Shown here piece after piece: positions 6,656-7,189 of a stretch of 7,189 nt of DNA. Under the pieces are notes generated by a model. It saw only the letters and a program-made list of their open reading frames with translations. It was not told the DNA's origin and ran no database searches. The translations under genes and the position numbers were made by a program. How positions within the stretch are numbered: the stretch's first letter is position 1; every line of letters starts with the position of its first letter. The stretch is from Bacteroidetes bacterium UBA5543 (GTDB taxonomy: Bacteria; Bacteroidota; Bacteroidia; Chitinophagales; Chitinophagaceae), in NCBI GenBank assembly GCA_002423665.1, contig DINJ01000168.1, positions 7,397-14,585 on the forward strand, read 5' to 3'.

Positions 6656-6813
6656 TTTTTTTAACACGCAGAAGGTATTTTTTTTAATGACAATTCGTAT
6701 CAAGCGCATAATAAGATATAACCGGGCCATGACAGGTTTTAATTTATCCCTATCGCTATTATCCATATTTTTATAAGACGATTTAATTCTATTATCTATC
6801 AAATCAAACGTTT

Positions 6814-7189
6814 ATGAAAATCAATACCTTATATCCTTGGCTGCCGGCACTATTTTATTGTTTTTTTATAGCTGCGGCAAAGATCCTGTAACTACCCCCG
6901 GGCCAATACCGGCACCTGTTGACTCTACTGATACGACCACCCAGGTTGCAAAGTACAACCGCGATTCTGCTATCAAAGATTATCAGCAAATGTATATGGC
7001 AACCGAAGTATTAAATGTCGGTTGGACGGGGAGCACGGCCAATTGCGACCCTGGCAGTGTACCCCAATCAGTGCATGATGCGGTAATAAAGCGGATTAAT
7101 TATTTCAGAAAAATTACCGGGTTAAATTACAATTGCACTTTAGATGCATCGCTGATACCCGCCCAGCAAAGAACGGCACTGATGATGGC
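6814..7189 (+). CDS. CAP-domain (SCP/PR1-like) lipoprotein, one-base frame break near the start, 3' end outside the window
   Basis: From 6837 to the window end a frame stays open. It encodes a hydrophobic segment, a lipobox-like FYSC (Cys codon 6873-6875), a linker rich in Pro and Thr (DPVTTPGPIPAP), then NVGWTGSTANCDPGSVPQ and HDAVIKRINYFRKITG with LNYNCTLDASLIPAQQ and TALMM. The RINYFR..GL...LD..L...AQ..ALMM pattern is that of secreted bacterial CAP domains; function is unknown. CGKD after the lipid-bearing Cys resembles the Lys-Asp export signal of Bacteroidota surface lipoproteins. The only good ATG (6814) is in another frame, giving MKINTLYPW and stopping at 6889-6891 after 25 codons. 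One extra base restores a classic signal: for example a fifth A in 6817-6820 gives MKNQYLISLAAG then TILLFFYSC, with Cys at 21. Otherwise translation would have to start at TTG 6837, leaving a 12-residue signal with no positive charge. This may be a sequencing error or a real disruption. Confidence 0.72.

Noticed and set aside
6591..6685. T8 runs (6591-6598 and 6678-6685) as phase-variation tracts
   Set aside because: Runs of this length are common in AT-rich Bacteroidota spacers, and neither lies between promoter elements where a length change would obviously alter expression.
6585..6813. Possible small RNA or tRNA in the AT-rich spacer before the CAP lipoprotein
   Set aside because: Apart from the promoter-like element for the Omp28-like gene and runs of T, I see no cloverleaf, no strong hairpin, and no TAnnTTTG on the plus strand.

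Overview
The window looks like an ordinary chromosomal segment from a member of the phylum Bacteroidota, possibly a Chitinophagaceae or Sphingobacteriia-type genome. Four things point there: a secreted protein ending in a type IX secretion (T9SS) type A sorting domain; an LpxD-like acyltransferase of a form I know from Bacteroidota; A-rich leaders without Shine-Dalgarno sequences; and elements resembling the Bacteroidota promoter (TTTG, about 19 nt, TAnnTTTG). The family placement is an inference from memory, not a computed phylogeny.

Layout, left to right. (1) The 3' part of purH, the last two steps of IMP synthesis, runs in from the left edge. A RimJ/RimL-type GNAT acetyltransferase follows 16 nt later on the same strand. 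(2) An LpxD-like acyltransferase on the minus strand converges on the GNAT gene so tightly that the ends overlap by 8 bp, and its likely terminator lies inside the GNAT coding sequence. (3) A 105-bp divergent spacer separates lpxD from a class IV PLP aminotransferase/aminodeoxychorismate lyase-like gene that appears to start at TTG. (4) gltX (glutamyl-tRNA synthetase) follows 57 bp later and ends at a long, nearly perfect, A/T-flanked hairpin that should stop transcription from both sides. (5) Convergent to gltX is a secreted Omp28-like protein with a CxxC motif and a T9SS C-terminal domain. (6) After a 229-bp AT-rich spacer, the 5' part of a CAP-domain (SCP/PR1-like) lipoprotein runs off the right edge. 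Its ATG is out of frame with the body of the protein by one base.

Most genes are housekeeping (purine, lipid A-type, folate or amino-acid, and translation functions) and do not form one pathway. The right third switches to envelope and extracellular proteins. I see no CRISPR array, insertion sequence, tRNA or rRNA gene, phage gene or defence system, and no convincing previously undescribed system. The points most worth checking are the one-base frame break in the CAP lipoprotein, the compact lpxD/GNAT 3' junction with its embedded terminator, and a promoter-like element placed so close to the gltX ATG that the transcript would be nearly leaderless.
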